Positions 40,842 to 49,173 of a DNA stretch of 64,000 nucleotides are shown here, one piece after another (within the stretch, counting starts at the first letter, position 1; every line of letters starts with the position of its first letter). The position numbers and the translations under genes are program-made. The notes beneath the pieces are model-generated. The model saw nothing but the letters and a program-made list of their open reading frames with translations, was not told where the DNA came from and did no database searches. This stretch comes from Myceligenerans crystallogenes (GTDB taxonomy: Bacteria > Actinomycetota > Actinomycetes > Actinomycetales > Cellulomonadaceae): assembly GCF_039529775.1 (NCBI RefSeq), contig NZ_BAAANL010000001.1:1082458-1146457 (forward strand), given 5' to 3'.

Positions 40842-41330
40842 GGTGCACACTCCTTGAACGCGGAATGGTGCGGTCTGGGGGATGAGGCAGATCCGGCGTG
40901 GTTGCCGGGACGTGCATGACGGAACGTCGCCGCGGCACACCGGCGCGCGGCGGGAGGAGCCGGGAGTCCCGTTCCTCGCGTAGATCTAGTGGGGGGTGCG
41001 CCTAGAGACTTGCAGACAACAAATACCACTACATGCCGTTTATGTATCGTCGGTGTTAAACGCTGGGGTAGCTCCGCCTGGCCTGCCAAGCAGATGTCCG
41101 GAGCGTTCGCGGCACGGCCGGGCCGCAGGTCAGGGTGGTGCGATCGACAGGAGTTCATCGCAGCACGTGGCGCGGCCGGACGCCAGGAAAGTCGGGGTGA
41201 TTCTGAGCGGCCGCCGTCCGCCGCACCCCGGGCGGACCGGGCCCGGCTCCAGCCCCGGGCCCGCCGTTAATCGCTTCGGGATCACACACCCTGCCGTGCC
41301 ATGTCGGTGGCGAGGTCTAGATTGCCCTCC
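40842..41330. other. Divergent regulatory region
   Basis: 489 bp with no convincing gene. 40985-41060 is markedly AT-richer than its surroundings and is the likely promoter area of the acyltransferase-kinase gene, giving it a 5' leader of over 120 nt. 41156-41207 holds one copy of a spaced element shared with 45105-45156. 41318-41323 TAGATT is a possible -10 for the rightward gene. Confidence 0.5.
41156..41207. repeat. Shared upstream element, copy 1
   Basis: CATCGCAGCACGTG, 12 nt, GCCAGGAAAGTCG, 8 nt, CTGAG. The same three blocks with the same spacing occur at 45105-45156. The spacers differ. Unknown role. Confidence 0.65.
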
Positions 41331-41960
41331 ATGGCCACGGACCTGCTGCAGGCGGCGCACCTGACGCGCACCGCCCTGCTCGCGTCCGTGTCGTTCGCGC
41401 TCGCCGCCGGCGCGCACCTGCTCGGCGGGGGCACGCTGCCCGGCGTGCCGGGCCTCGTGCTGTGCGCGGCGCCGACCCTGGTCCTCGCGGGGATCTGCGG
41501 CCTGGTCCGGGCACGACTCTGGCTCGTGATGCTCTTCTTCGGGGCCGTCCAGGTCTTCCTGCACCACGGATTCGCGCTGCTCGCCGCATGCGAGCAGCTG
41601 GGACACGGGCCCTCCGCCGATCTGACCCACGGGATGCCGCCGTCGATCCCGGCGGTCCTGGCCATGCTCGGCGATCCCGGGCATCACCTGACCGGGGAGT
41701 CGCCGCAGCTGCTCGCCGGCCACGGCCTGGCCGCCGTCGCGACGTCGGCGGTCATCGTGCTCGCCGAGCACGCCGGGATGATGGCGCTCCGCCTCTGCGC
41801 CGCGATCCTCCCGGCGCTCGCGGGCCGGTTCCGGCCGCTCGTGGCGACCAGGCTCCGGGTCCGGGGCGTCGTCGTGCGGCCCGACGTGACGCCATCGTCG
41901 CTCGCCCGCGTGACGGCCGATCCCCGGCGGGGGCCGCCGCCGGTCCCGGCCGTGGCCTGA
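41331..41960 (+). CDS. Small multi-helix membrane protein
   Basis: 209 residues with about four to five membrane helices (HLTRTALLASVSFALAAGAHLL, LVLCAAPTLVLAGICGLV, ARLWLVMLFFGAVQVFLHHGFALLAAC, HGLAAVATSAVIVLAEHAGMMALRLCAAILPAL) and several histidines in or near helices. No named family recognised. ATG at 41331 is preferred over ATG at 41301: a -10-like TAGATT ends 8 nt before it, consistent with a leaderless start. It lies upstream of the PepSY gene in the same direction, which hints at a metal or haem context but does not prove it. Confidence 0.65.
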   Translation: MATDLLQAAHLTRTALLASVSFALAAGAHLLGGGTLPGVPGLVLCAAPTLVLAGICGLVRARLWLVMLFFGAVQVFLHHGFALLAACEQLGHGPSADLTHGMPPSIPAVLAMLGDPGHHLTGESPQLLAGHGLAAVATSAVIVLAEHAGMMALRLCAAILPALAGRFRPLVATRLRVRGVVVRPDVTPSSLARVTADPRRGPPPVPAVA

Positions 41961-42234
41961 GCGGTCGCGCGCGGAGCGGGCCGGGCGCGTCCCGGTGGTC
42001 CCGGCAGGGGCGTCACCGGATGGTCTCGGCGCCTGATCCTGCGTCGTCGTGACCCGGCGGCGTCGTGATCCCTGCGTTGTGTCGACCCTGCGTTGTGTCG
42101 ACCCCGCGTCGTCGTGACCCCGATCCACGGCCTGACGGCATCTTCCCCCTTCCGTGCGTGACGTGCGCGTTCCGCCCGTGAGCCCACGGGCGACCGCGCG
42201 TACCCTCGCGCTGCCCAGAAAGCCCTGGTGACAC
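41961..42234. repeat. Gap with GTCGTGAC/TGTCGACC repeats
   Basis: No gene. From about 42041 to 42125 the sequence is a degenerate array with units CCCTGCGTTGTGTCGA and GGCGTCGTGATC / CGCGTCGTCGTGACC, 16-18 nt apart. On the minus strand it contains the ACGACGACGCGGGG core seen in the 9166 array. The promoter of the PepSY gene must lie in the last ~100 bp. Confidence 0.6.
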
Positions 42235-43788
42235 ATGTCTTCGTCGACCCTGGAAACGACCAGTCCGCCGCCCGGCGCGGCGCCGGACGCACTGCCGGAC
42301 GGTCCCGGCCCTACCGGGCCGCCCGGCCGCGGCGGCCTCTGGCACTACCTGCGCCCGGTCCTGCTGCGCCTGCACTTCTACGCGGGCATCCTCGTGGGGC
42401 CGTTCCTGCTGCTCGCGGCCCTGACGGGCCTGCTGTACGCGTTCTCCCCGACCCTGGAGGACGCCGTCCACCGCGACGTGCTGTTCGTGGCCGACGTCGC
42501 GGCCGAGCCCCTGCCCGTCGCCGACCAGGTCCGGGCGGCGCGTGCCGCGTACCCGGACGGCGTCGTCGAGAAGGTGGTGCTGCCCGGCGAGGACGACCGC
42601 ACCACGCGCGTCCTGATCGCCGCGGACGACGTCGCCGAGGGCATGAGCCGGACCGTCTTCGTCGACCCGTACACCGCCGAGGTCTCCGGCGCGCTGGAGA
42701 CCAGCGGGGACAAGCTGCCGTTCCGGTCCTGGCTCGCCGACCTGCACACCAGCCTGCACCTGGGCGACCCGGGCCGGATCTACTCCGAGACCGCGGCGTC
42801 GTGGCTGTGGGTGATGGTGCTCGGCGGGCTGGCGATGTGGATCGCGCAGGTGGCGCGGCGGCGCAAGCTGCGGGCGCTCGTGGTCCCGGACGTCGCGGCG
42901 GCCCGCGGCCGGCGCCGGACGATGTCCTGGCACGGCTCCGTCGGCACGCTCGCCGCGCTCGGGCTGCTCGGGCTCTCGGCCACCGGCCTGACCTGGTCGG
43001 TGTACGCGGGCGCGAACGTCGATGCGCTGCGCGCGGCGCTCGCGTGGGAGACGCCGGCGGTGGACACCACGCTGACCGGGCCGGCGGACGGCGGCGCGGG
43101 CGCGCACGAGGAGGGGCACGGCGGGGCCGGCGAGGCCGCGGCGGGGCATGCGGGGCACGGCGACCACGCGGCGTCGTCGGACACGGCGGCGGACACCGAG
43201 CTGTTCGGCGGGCCGCAGATCGGCGTCGGCGTGACCGGCGTGCTCGCCGCCGCGCGGGCCGAGGGCCTGCGCGACCCGCTGGAGATCGTCCCGGCCGCCG
43301 AACCCGGCGAGGCCTGGACCGTCATGGAGGTGCGGCGCAGCTTTCCCACGCAGCGGGACGCGATCGCCGTCGACCCGATGCGCGGGCTCGCCGTGGACCG
43401 CGTGGACTTCGCGGACCACCCGATCGCCTCCAAGCTCAGCCGGTGGGGGATCGACCTGCACATGGGGCTGATGTTCGGGATCTGGAACCAGCTCCTGCTC
43501 GCGGGTGTCGCGGCGGGGCTGATCACGCTCGTCGTGATCGGGTACCGGATGTGGTGGCAGCGGCGGCCGCGGGGCGCGGACCGGTTCGCCTTCGGGCGGC
43601 CGATGCCGCGCGGCGGCTTGCGCAGGGCGCCCCTGTGGCTCGCCGTGGGGCTGCTCGCCGTGGCGGCGGGGATCGGCTGGTTCCTGCCGTTGTTCGGGAT
43701 CTCGCTGGCGGCGTTCCTCGTGGTGGACCTGCTGGCGGGGGTGCTGGCGCGGCGGTCGGCCGCGCGGCGGGCCACGGCCGGAGCGTAG
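42235..43788 (+). CDS. PepSY-associated transmembrane protein
   Basis: 517-residue membrane protein of the PepSY_TM family (PiuB-like), often linked to iron/haem or copper handling and transmembrane electron transfer. N-terminal LRLHFYAGILVGPFLLLAALTGLLYAF with the family His, an extracytoplasmic PepSY domain, TSLHLGDPGRIYSE, a second helix pair (SWHGSVGTLAALGLLGLSATGLTWSVYAG), a His-rich loop (EEGHGGAGEAAAGHAGHGDHA) that may bind metal, and C-terminal helices. ATG at 42235. Likely partner of the small membrane protein upstream. Confidence 0.85.
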   Translation: MSSSTLETTSPPPGAAPDALPDGPGPTGPPGRGGLWHYLRPVLLRLHFYAGILVGPFLLLAALTGLLYAFSPTLEDAVHRDVLFVADVAAEPLPVADQVRAARAAYPDGVVEKVVLPGEDDRTTRVLIAADDVAEGMSRTVFVDPYTAEVSGALETSGDKLPFRSWLADLHTSLHLGDPGRIYSETAASWLWVMVLGGLAMWIAQVARRRKLRALVVPDVAAARGRRRTMSWHGSVGTLAALGLLGLSATGLTWSVYAGANVDALRAALAWETPAVDTTLTGPADGGAGAHEEGHGGAGEAAAGHAGHGDHAASSDTAADTELFGGPQIGVGVTGVLAAARAEGLRDPLEIVPAAEPGEAWTVMEVRRSFPTQRDAIAVDPMRGLAVDRVDFADHPIASKLSRWGIDLHMGLMFGIWNQLLLAGVAAGLITLVVIGYRMWWQRRPRGADRFAFGRPMPRGGLRRAPLWLAVGLLAVAAGIGWFLPLFGISLAAFLVVDLLAGVLARRSAARRATAGA

Positions 43789-43815
43789 CCCGCCGCGCGG
43801 ATCGGTGCGGGAGGG

Positions 43816-45099
43816 TCAGGCTGCGGCGGCCCGGCGGTACGTGAGCCGCCGCAGCAGGACCTCGGCGGGCCCGCGCAGGCCGCGCTTCTCCTGCCAGACG
43901 GCGAACGCCAGGGTCAGGCCCCACACGGCGATCGCGTACAGCAGCATGGACGAGGACGTCAGGTGCTGGCCCAGGCCGAGCCCCCAGGCGGTGAGCACGG
44001 GCGCGCACAGCACCGACTGCAGCAGGTAGCACGTCAGGGACCGCTTGCCCACGGCCTGGATCGCGCCGGCGACCGGCCCGTCCACGTCGAGCGTGGTGCG
44101 GGGTCCCGCGGCGGGGGCCGGGGTCCCGGAGCGGCGCCGGGCGACGGCGTGGCCGATCAGGCCGAACAGCGCCACGTAGCCCAGGCCGCCGAAGAGTCCG
44201 GTGGTGATCTGGGTGAACATGAACATCCACTCCGCATGGCGGGGGATGTCGATCGCGCCGACGTGCATGAGCGCCTGCGGCAGGGCCCCGGCCCAGGCGA
44301 CCGGGATGCCGATCGCCGCGACCCGGCGCAGGAGGGGGAGGTGCTCGCCCGGCGTCTCCAGGATGCGACGGCGCCCGGCCCAGAAGGCCAGCAGGATCAT
44401 CAGCGGGACGACCAGGCCGGCGACGCCCTGGCCGAGGGCGACGAACACCCAGGTGCTCAGGCGCGCGGGGATCGACGCGAGGTAGGAACCGGCCGTCATG
44501 GACTGGTCCTCGGACGACGCCGCCAGGTCGGCCTGGATCTGCGCGGCGATCTCGGGGGGTGCCTGCGCGGTGAACCAGCCGCCCACGATCGCCAGGGCGG
44601 CGGTGAGCGTCAGCAGGCCCAGCAGCACCCACGCCCACGCGATCAGCGTGCGGTCCTTCCGCCGCAGGAACAGCCACACCATGATCAGGCCCGCGATGCC
44701 GTAGGCGCCCAGCACGTCGCCCATCCAGAGCAGCGCCGCGTGCACGAAGCCGAGGACGAGGAGCCACAGGTTGCGGAGCTGGAGCAGACCGTGGGCCTGC
44801 GCCTCCGGGGTGCCGGCGGCGGTCTGCCGGGAGTAGATCTGCCACATCCCGTAACCGAACAGGAACGCGAACATCGGGTAGGTGCGCAGGTCGACGACGG
44901 TGATGACGAGGAAGTCGATCGTCATGTCGAGCCAGGAACCCTCGGCCGGATGGCCGCCGGCGAAGGTGTGGCTGCGGCCCCAGAGGTAGAAGGGCGTGTT
45001 CGCGACGGCGATGAGCAGCAGCATGAAGCCGCGCGCGAGGTCGGGCGCGGGTGATCGCTCGGTGGCGCGGACGGGACCTCGGGTCAAGGTGGTGGACAC
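43816..45099 (-). CDS. DUF418-domain membrane protein
   Basis: 427 residues with about ten helices. The N-terminal LARGFMLLLIAVANTPFYLWG and the C-terminal DUF418 block (VGKRSLTCYLLQSVLCAPVL, then WQEKRGLRGPAEVLLRRLTY) mark the YeiB/DUF418 family, which is related to acyltransferase-3 type membrane proteins. Function unknown. GTG at 45099 is chosen as start since the sequence upstream is the shared 41156/45105 element; the start is only moderately sure, because the frame continues to 45183. Convergent with the PepSY gene. Confidence 0.82.
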   Translation of the reverse strand: MSTTLTRGPVRATERSPAPDLARGFMLLLIAVANTPFYLWGRSHTFAGGHPAEGSWLDMTIDFLVITVVDLRTYPMFAFLFGYGMWQIYSRQTAAGTPEAQAHGLLQLRNLWLLVLGFVHAALLWMGDVLGAYGIAGLIMVWLFLRRKDRTLIAWAWVLLGLLTLTAALAIVGGWFTAQAPPEIAAQIQADLAASSEDQSMTAGSYLASIPARLSTWVFVALGQGVAGLVVPLMILLAFWAGRRRILETPGEHLPLLRRVAAIGIPVAWAGALPQALMHVGAIDIPRHAEWMFMFTQITTGLFGGLGYVALFGLIGHAVARRRSGTPAPAAGPRTTLDVDGPVAGAIQAVGKRSLTCYLLQSVLCAPVLTAWGLGLGQHLTSSSMLLYAIAVWGLTLAFAVWQEKRGLRGPAEVLLRRLTYRRAAAA

Positions 45100-45104
45100 C
45101 GGTC

Positions 45105-45156
45105 CATCGCAGCACGTGAGGTGGGTGAAAGCCAGGAAAGTCGCCGGCTTGCTGAG
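45105..45156. repeat. Shared upstream element, copy 2
   Basis: CATCGCAGCACGTG, 12 nt, GCCAGGAAAGTCG, 8 nt, CTGAG, in the divergent gap between DUF418 and GtrA genes, directly before the DUF418 start. Matches 41156-41207 in all three blocks and both spacings. Confidence 0.65.
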
Positions 45157-45250
45157 ATACCCCTGAGATCGGCCGGATCTCACCCGCCCGATGAGGGTGA
45201 GGTCGCCGGAATGTCACCGGACGCCCAGGAGGCGGTGGCAAGCTTGCGCC

Positions 45251-45829
45251 GTGGCAAGTCACCCCGGTGAAGCCGTCCCAGCGGCCACTGACAGCGAGAA
45301 CCACGCGGCCGAGGCCGCCAGCGAGAAGGTCGCCGAGCCGGGCGGGCCCCGGGACTCGGCGGCGGCGGCGCGCTTCGCGCGCTTCTGCGAGGCCGTCACG
45401 CGCCGGCTGCCGTTCGGGCTCTCCCGGGTGGTGCCGCCGACGCTGCTCGGGTTCGCGATCATCAACGGCAGCACCTTCAGCTTCGACCTGCTGCTCCTGA
45501 CGGCGCTGCGCAGCGGGCTGGGATGGCCGGTCGAGGTGGCGTTCACGATCGCCTACTCGTGCGCGCTGGCGCTGGCGTACGTGCTGAACCGGATCTTCAA
45601 CTTCCGGTCCCACGCGCCGGTGGGGAAGCAGGCGGTGCTGTACGTGGTGGCCGTCGTGATCAACTACGTCGCGCTCGTGCTCGGCGTCGGCGCCGGGCTG
45701 GCCGGGCTGGGCGTGCCGTACCAGCTGTCGCGGCTGCTGGCGGGGCTGTGCGAGGCGGCGTTCATGTACTGCGCGATGCGCTGGGTGATCTTCCGCGGCG
45801 AGCGGGGCCGGCAGGCACGGGAGTCCTGA
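45251..45829 (+). CDS. GtrA-family membrane protein
   Basis: 192 residues with four helices: LLGFAIINGSTFSFDLLLLTAL, VEVAFTIAYSCALALAYVLNRIFNFRSHA, AVLYVVAVVINYVALVLGVGAGL and a last one before AMRWVIFR. The NRIFNFRS motif after helix 2 is the GtrA hallmark. GtrA proteins are linked to moving lipid-linked sugars for wall or teichoic-acid glycosylation. GTG at 45251 is proposed; the ATG at 45191 would add 20 Arg-rich residues overlapping the intergenic element region. Confidence 0.82.
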   Translation: MASHPGEAVPAATDSENHAAEAASEKVAEPGGPRDSAAAARFARFCEAVTRRLPFGLSRVVPPTLLGFAIINGSTFSFDLLLLTALRSGLGWPVEVAFTIAYSCALALAYVLNRIFNFRSHAPVGKQAVLYVVAVVINYVALVLGVGAGLAGLGVPYQLSRLLAGLCEAAFMYCAMRWVIFRGERGRQARES

Positions 45830-45848
45830 CGTCCTGCGAGTTCAGCTG

Positions 45849-45922
45849 TCGGGGTGACAGGATTTGAACCTGCGACCCTCTGCTCCCAAAGCAGATGCGC
45901 TACCAAGCTGCGCCACACCCCG
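45849..45922 (-). tRNA. tRNA-Pro (UGG)
   Basis: Full cloverleaf on the minus strand: acceptor CGGGGTG with CACCCCG, anticodon loop TTTGGGA giving UGG, T-arm GCAGGTTCAAATCCTGT. 74 nt with discriminator A; CCA is not encoded. Confidence 0.95.
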
Positions 45923-46112
45923 AGTGCCCGGCCGGACCGGGCAGGCCCAGTGTAGTGCCACTGGTCACGAGCGCGACCACCGTGGCGTGGACCACGCCGG
46001 GCGGTCCGCGGGGGACCGGGAAGGTTTGCTATCGTTGGCCCGCGGTTCGACGACGGACGGTGCGCTCGGAGGGGTTGCCCCAACCATGGCATATACCGTC
46101 GTCGGGACCCAC

Positions 46113-46183
46113 GCGGATGTAGCTCAATGGTAGAGCCTCAGTCTTCCAAACTGATTACGCGGGTTCGATTCCCGTCATCCGCT
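46113..46183 (+). tRNA. tRNA-Gly (UCC), integration site
   Basis: Acceptor GCGGATG with CATCCGC, anticodon loop CTTCCAA giving UCC, T-arm GCGGGTTCGATTCCCGT. 71 nt. A tyrosine integrase gene follows 195 bp downstream, so the 3' half of this tRNA is the likely attachment core (attL) of the element. Confidence 0.95.
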
Positions 46184-46194
46184 CCGACGGTGGG

Positions 46195-46227
46195 AGCGCA
46201 GGTCAGAGTAGGTTTCTGACCTGCGCT
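46195..46227. terminator. Hairpin after tRNA-Gly
   Basis: AGCGCAGGTCAGA pairs perfectly with TCTGACCTGCGCT over a 7-nt loop, 12 bp after the tRNA. A terminator for the tRNA, or, given its place between tRNA and integrase, an integrase arm-site structure. Confidence 0.6.
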
Positions 46228-46377
46228 TCGCTGCTCTCCGGGGACCTGGAAGCTGGTGCCTGTGCCCTAACGTGCCCTTAGCTCGCAACGGCGAGGGCAG
46301 ATTGGGTCTCTCCGATGCCAACCCCAACCGCATCGCCTGGCTCCCCCGCGTCTGGCGCCAGCGCCTCACCTGGGGGC

Positions 46378-47763
46378 ATGACGTCCCGACGACGGGCGCC
46401 GCGAAAGCGATCCGCATACGGCAACATCCGCGAGGTTCACCCTGGCCGGTGGCAGGCCCGCTACACCGGGCCCGACAAGAAGCGCCGCCCGATCGGCACG
46501 TTCGGCAGCTACGAGGAAGCGAACACCGCTCTGGCGACTGTTCTCGCTGACGTCTATCGGGGCACGTACCGTGAGCCCGAGGCCGGCGACGTCCTCCTGA
46601 GTGACTACGCGCGGACCTGGCTCTCCGTTCGCGAGCTCAAGCCCCGGACTCGACGTGGATACAGCGACCTGCTGTCGCACTGGATCCTCGCGCCGCTCGA
46701 CGTGCCCGGCACCGCCCGCACGATCAACCTCGGCGAACTGCCGCTGCGTTCGATCACTCACGGCGTGATCACCGAGTGGTACGGCGCGCTGAAGGTGGCG
46801 ACTGCGGCCTCGGCGAAGGCATGGCTGGAACGGTCGACCGGGCCGTCCGACGCGGCCAACGTCCGGGCCTGGGCGCGACAGAACGGACAACCGGTCAAGG
46901 ACTCTGGGCGGATGCCGGCGACGCTGTGGAACGGTTGGCGTGCCGCGGGATCGCCGCAGGTCGTCGAGACGGTCGAGCGATCCGATGCCGTGACAGGACG
47001 GACCCAAGCGGCCCGCGCGTATTCGTTGCTCCGCACCATCTGCAACGATGCGGTGCGCGACCGGCACATCGATGCCAACCCATGCACGATCCGCGGGGCG
47101 GCACAGACTCGACCAGCCGAGCGCGTCATCCCCGCCGGGAGCGTCGTCGACAACATCGCGGCTGCCTGCACGGGCGGGTCGGAGCGTTACAGGGCAGCGG
47201 TTGTTGTCGCAGCCTGGTCCGCGCTACGGGCTGGCGAACTCTTCGCCCTGCGACGTCAGGACGTCGAGCGGACGGCGTCCGGCGGAGTTCGGCTTCGAGT
47301 TCGCCGGGCGATGGTCGACGAGCCAGGTAAGCCGGTCTCGTACGGGCCACCGAAGTCCGAGGCAGGGAAACGCCCCGTCCACCTTCCACCTCCAGCCGCC
47401 CGAGCTCTCCTGACGCACCTCGAGAAGTTCACGGGCCCCGGCCCGCAGGCGCTGGTCTTCACCACGAGTACCGGGCGGCCCGTTCGCGGAGGCCAGCGCT
47501 CGCAGATGTTCCGACGGGCAAAGGCTCGAGCCGGGATGCCCCCAGAGATCCGCTGGCACGATCTTCGGCACCTCGCCGCGACACGGGCAGCGGAGGCGGG
47601 CGCAACACTGGCTGAACTGAAGCAACGCCTTGGGCACTCGACGGTCGCAGCCGCGATGATTTACCAGCACGCAACGAACGAAGGCGATGCTCGGCTCGCC
47701 GAGCGCATGGCAGCGTTGGACGGGGGCAACGTCCTGCCGTTCCCCGGCCAGCGCTACGCCTGA
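46378..47763 (+). CDS. int: Tyrosine-family site-specific integrase
   Basis: 461-residue tyrosine recombinase. An AP2-like N-terminal arm domain (YGNIREVHPGRWQARYTGPDKKRRPIGTF), a core-binding domain with an unusual ~60-residue insertion (KAWLERSTGPSDAANVRAWARQNG ...), and the catalytic domain with Arg in SALRAGELFALRRQDV, HDLRHLAATRAAEAGATLAELKQRLGHS (His, Arg, His) and nucleophile Tyr in MIYQHA. ATG at 46378 follows GGGGGC; the frame opens 63 nt earlier but without family sequence. Drives insertion into the adjacent tRNA-Gly. Confidence 0.93.
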   Translation: MTSRRRAPRKRSAYGNIREVHPGRWQARYTGPDKKRRPIGTFGSYEEANTALATVLADVYRGTYREPEAGDVLLSDYARTWLSVRELKPRTRRGYSDLLSHWILAPLDVPGTARTINLGELPLRSITHGVITEWYGALKVATAASAKAWLERSTGPSDAANVRAWARQNGQPVKDSGRMPATLWNGWRAAGSPQVVETVERSDAVTGRTQAARAYSLLRTICNDAVRDRHIDANPCTIRGAAQTRPAERVIPAGSVVDNIAAACTGGSERYRAAVVVAAWSALRAGELFALRRQDVERTASGGVRLRVRRAMVDEPGKPVSYGPPKSEAGKRPVHLPPPAARALLTHLEKFTGPGPQALVFTTSTGRPVRGGQRSQMFRRAKARAGMPPEIRWHDLRHLAATRAAEAGATLAELKQRLGHSTVAAAMIYQHATNEGDARLAERMAALDGGNVLPFPGQRYA

Positions 47764-47895
47764 GGTCACGGCTCAGCCCGGCCCCAGGACCGGGAGTCGG
47801 GAGCCGCTTCGCCAAGCCAGCTACCGGACTGCGACGGCGCACACGGACAGCGGGCGGACACCTCATCGTGAGAGATCACACGAGGAGATGTCGCC

Positions 47896-48264
47896 ATGCA
47901 CCCCGAACCCATGCCGGTACCGGCCGACCGCCTGCTCGACGCGAAAGAAGCGGCCGAGCGTCTCGGGATCTCGCGCTGGTGGTTCGGGGAGCTCGTTCGT
48001 CGGGGCAGCATCGGCCCGTGCGTGAAGATCGGCAACCGTCTGCGGATCCGAGTCTCCGTACTCGATGCGTACCGCGCTGACCGACAAGGTAATCCCGATG
48101 ACCCCTATCTCACGTACGACGACGTCGCCAGCTACCTCGGGATATCCGCATGGACCGCAGGCGAACTCGTCCGACACGGGGAGATCCCGGGGCGCCGCAT
48201 CGGACGGCGTGTCATGGTGCTGCTTTCAGACGTCGATGCCTTCATTGCGCGTCACGCTGCATAA
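47896..48264 (+). CDS. xis: Excisionase-like protein with two helix-turn-helix domains
   Basis: 122 residues holding two MerR/excisionase-type DNA-binding domains in tandem: LLDAKEAAERLGISRWWFGELVRRGSIGPCVKIGNRLRI and LTYDDVASYLGISAWTAGELVRHGEIPGRRIGRRVMVLLSDVDAFIARHA (shown here as landmarks). Most element excisionases have only one such domain. ATG at 47896 lies in a GGAGATGTCGCC context. Position right after int fits a recombination directionality factor. Confidence 0.8.
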   Translation: MHPEPMPVPADRLLDAKEAAERLGISRWWFGELVRRGSIGPCVKIGNRLRIRVSVLDAYRADRQGNPDDPYLTYDDVASYLGISAWTAGELVRHGEIPGRRIGRRVMVLLSDVDAFIARHAA

Positions 48265-48276
48265 ACCGCGAGCGCG

Positions 48277-48531
48277 TTAGATGCGCGCTGAGTCCTGCTG
48301 CGGCCAGGCGTGCGTGACGTGCTCCAAGCACTCGTGGAGTTCGACACCCGGCACGAACCCGGCGTCCGCGGTGGAGCAGGAGACGAGTGCCACGGCGCAG
48401 ATCATCCCGCTCGCGGCGAGGTGGGCGGCGCGGGGGGCACCTGCACGTGGTGTAGCAGGTCCAGCCGGTTCCCGGATGTGGCCCGTGACCGTACTGAGGT
48501 CACGGGCCACAGCGTCGAGCGTCCACGGCAT
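48277..48531 (-). CDS. Small hypothetical protein
   Basis: 84 codons, starting MPWTLDAVARDLSTVTGHIREP and ending HECLEHVTHAWPQQDSARI. Good third-position GC and a protein-like start suggest it may be coding. There is no recognisable family, no clear ribosome site and another open frame overlaps upstream, so certainty is low. It converges on the excisionase gene and would be the last gene of the leftward operon. Confidence 0.35.
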   Translation of the reverse strand: MPWTLDAVARDLSTVTGHIREPAGPATPRAGAPRAAHLAASGMICAVALVSCSTADAGFVPGVELHECLEHVTHAWPQQDSARI

Positions 48532-48879
48532 CGGTCGGAGGCGACAGGCCGGGGCTTAGAGGCCAGGGCTGTTCGCTGTCGTTGACGGTGGTGCGGGCCA
48601 GGGAGCCGGCGGCGCGGTGCGCCGGCTTCGCGCACGATGTCGAGTTCCTGGGCGGCGGCGTCGGTGACGGCGGCCAGGTTGATGGGCCGCCTGGGCGGGT
48701 CGTTCATGACGGCCGGATACTCGGGCGTCGGATAGCCGTCGTCCTCGTCGACGTGGACGTGACCTTCGCTGATGCGTGCGTGGAGACTGCCCGCACGGAT
48801 GTCTCGGACTTTCGGAGGCTGGGTTGTCGGGTTCGTGACCCCGAGGTGTGCGGTGGGGTTCCGCGGCGACCGGGTCGGG
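48532..48879 (-). other. Region with a possible decayed small gene
   Basis: No gene can be called with confidence. One minus-strand frame reads MNDPPRRPINLAAVTDAAAQ from 48707 and looks protein-like up to DIVREAG, after which a neighbouring frame (ARTTVNDSEQPWPL) looks better, suggesting a frameshifted or eroded reading frame. Upstream of 48707 the same frame also reads well (HARISEGHVHVDEDDGYPTP) but lacks a start codon. Confidence 0.3.
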
Positions 48880-49173
48880 TCATCGTCGGGTGACGGCGTT
48901 GGCCCAGACCCACGCGAAGCCCTCGTGCCGGCCGGAGCGGTGCAGGTAGCGGACGTGCACTTGGCGGTCGGTCCAGGCGATCGCGTGTCCCTCGGCGCGG
49001 AACTCGCCCGACACCTTGGCTCGGAGCCATACCAGAACCGGTAGAGGCTCGGACGCTTCGACGATCCGCTCGCCCACCCGGGCGGAGTGAGGTGCTTCCT
49101 CGGCACGGTCACTGAGCGGGACCTGCGGCAACACCGCGCGGCCCTTCGAGCCGGGCATCCGACGTTCACCCAT
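48880..49173 (-). CDS. Hypothetical element protein
   Basis: 97 residues. The second half reads as a beta-rich domain (ERIVEASEPLPVLVWLRAKVSGEF, then GHAIAWTDRQVHVRYLHRSG) that resembles small conserved proteins of actinobacterial integrative elements, but I cannot name it. ATG at 49173 follows AAGGTGG. No membrane segment. Role unknown. Confidence 0.65.
   Translation of the reverse strand: MGERRMPGSKGRAVLPQVPLSDRAEEAPHSARVGERIVEASEPLPVLVWLRAKVSGEFRAEGHAIAWTDRQVHVRYLHRSGRHEGFAWVWANAVTRR

Noticed and set aside
37041..40938. Second long frame (1424 codons) over the acyltransferase-kinase gene that includes the ACP
   Set aside because: Upstream of the ACP start it is Arg/Pro/Ala-rich shadow sequence of the real gene in another frame; only its last 83 codons (the ACP) are real.
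45849..45922. tRNA-Pro as the integration site of the element
   Set aside because: It lies on the other strand and the region between it and tRNA-Gly shows no element genes; the integrase is next to the tRNA-Gly 3' end.
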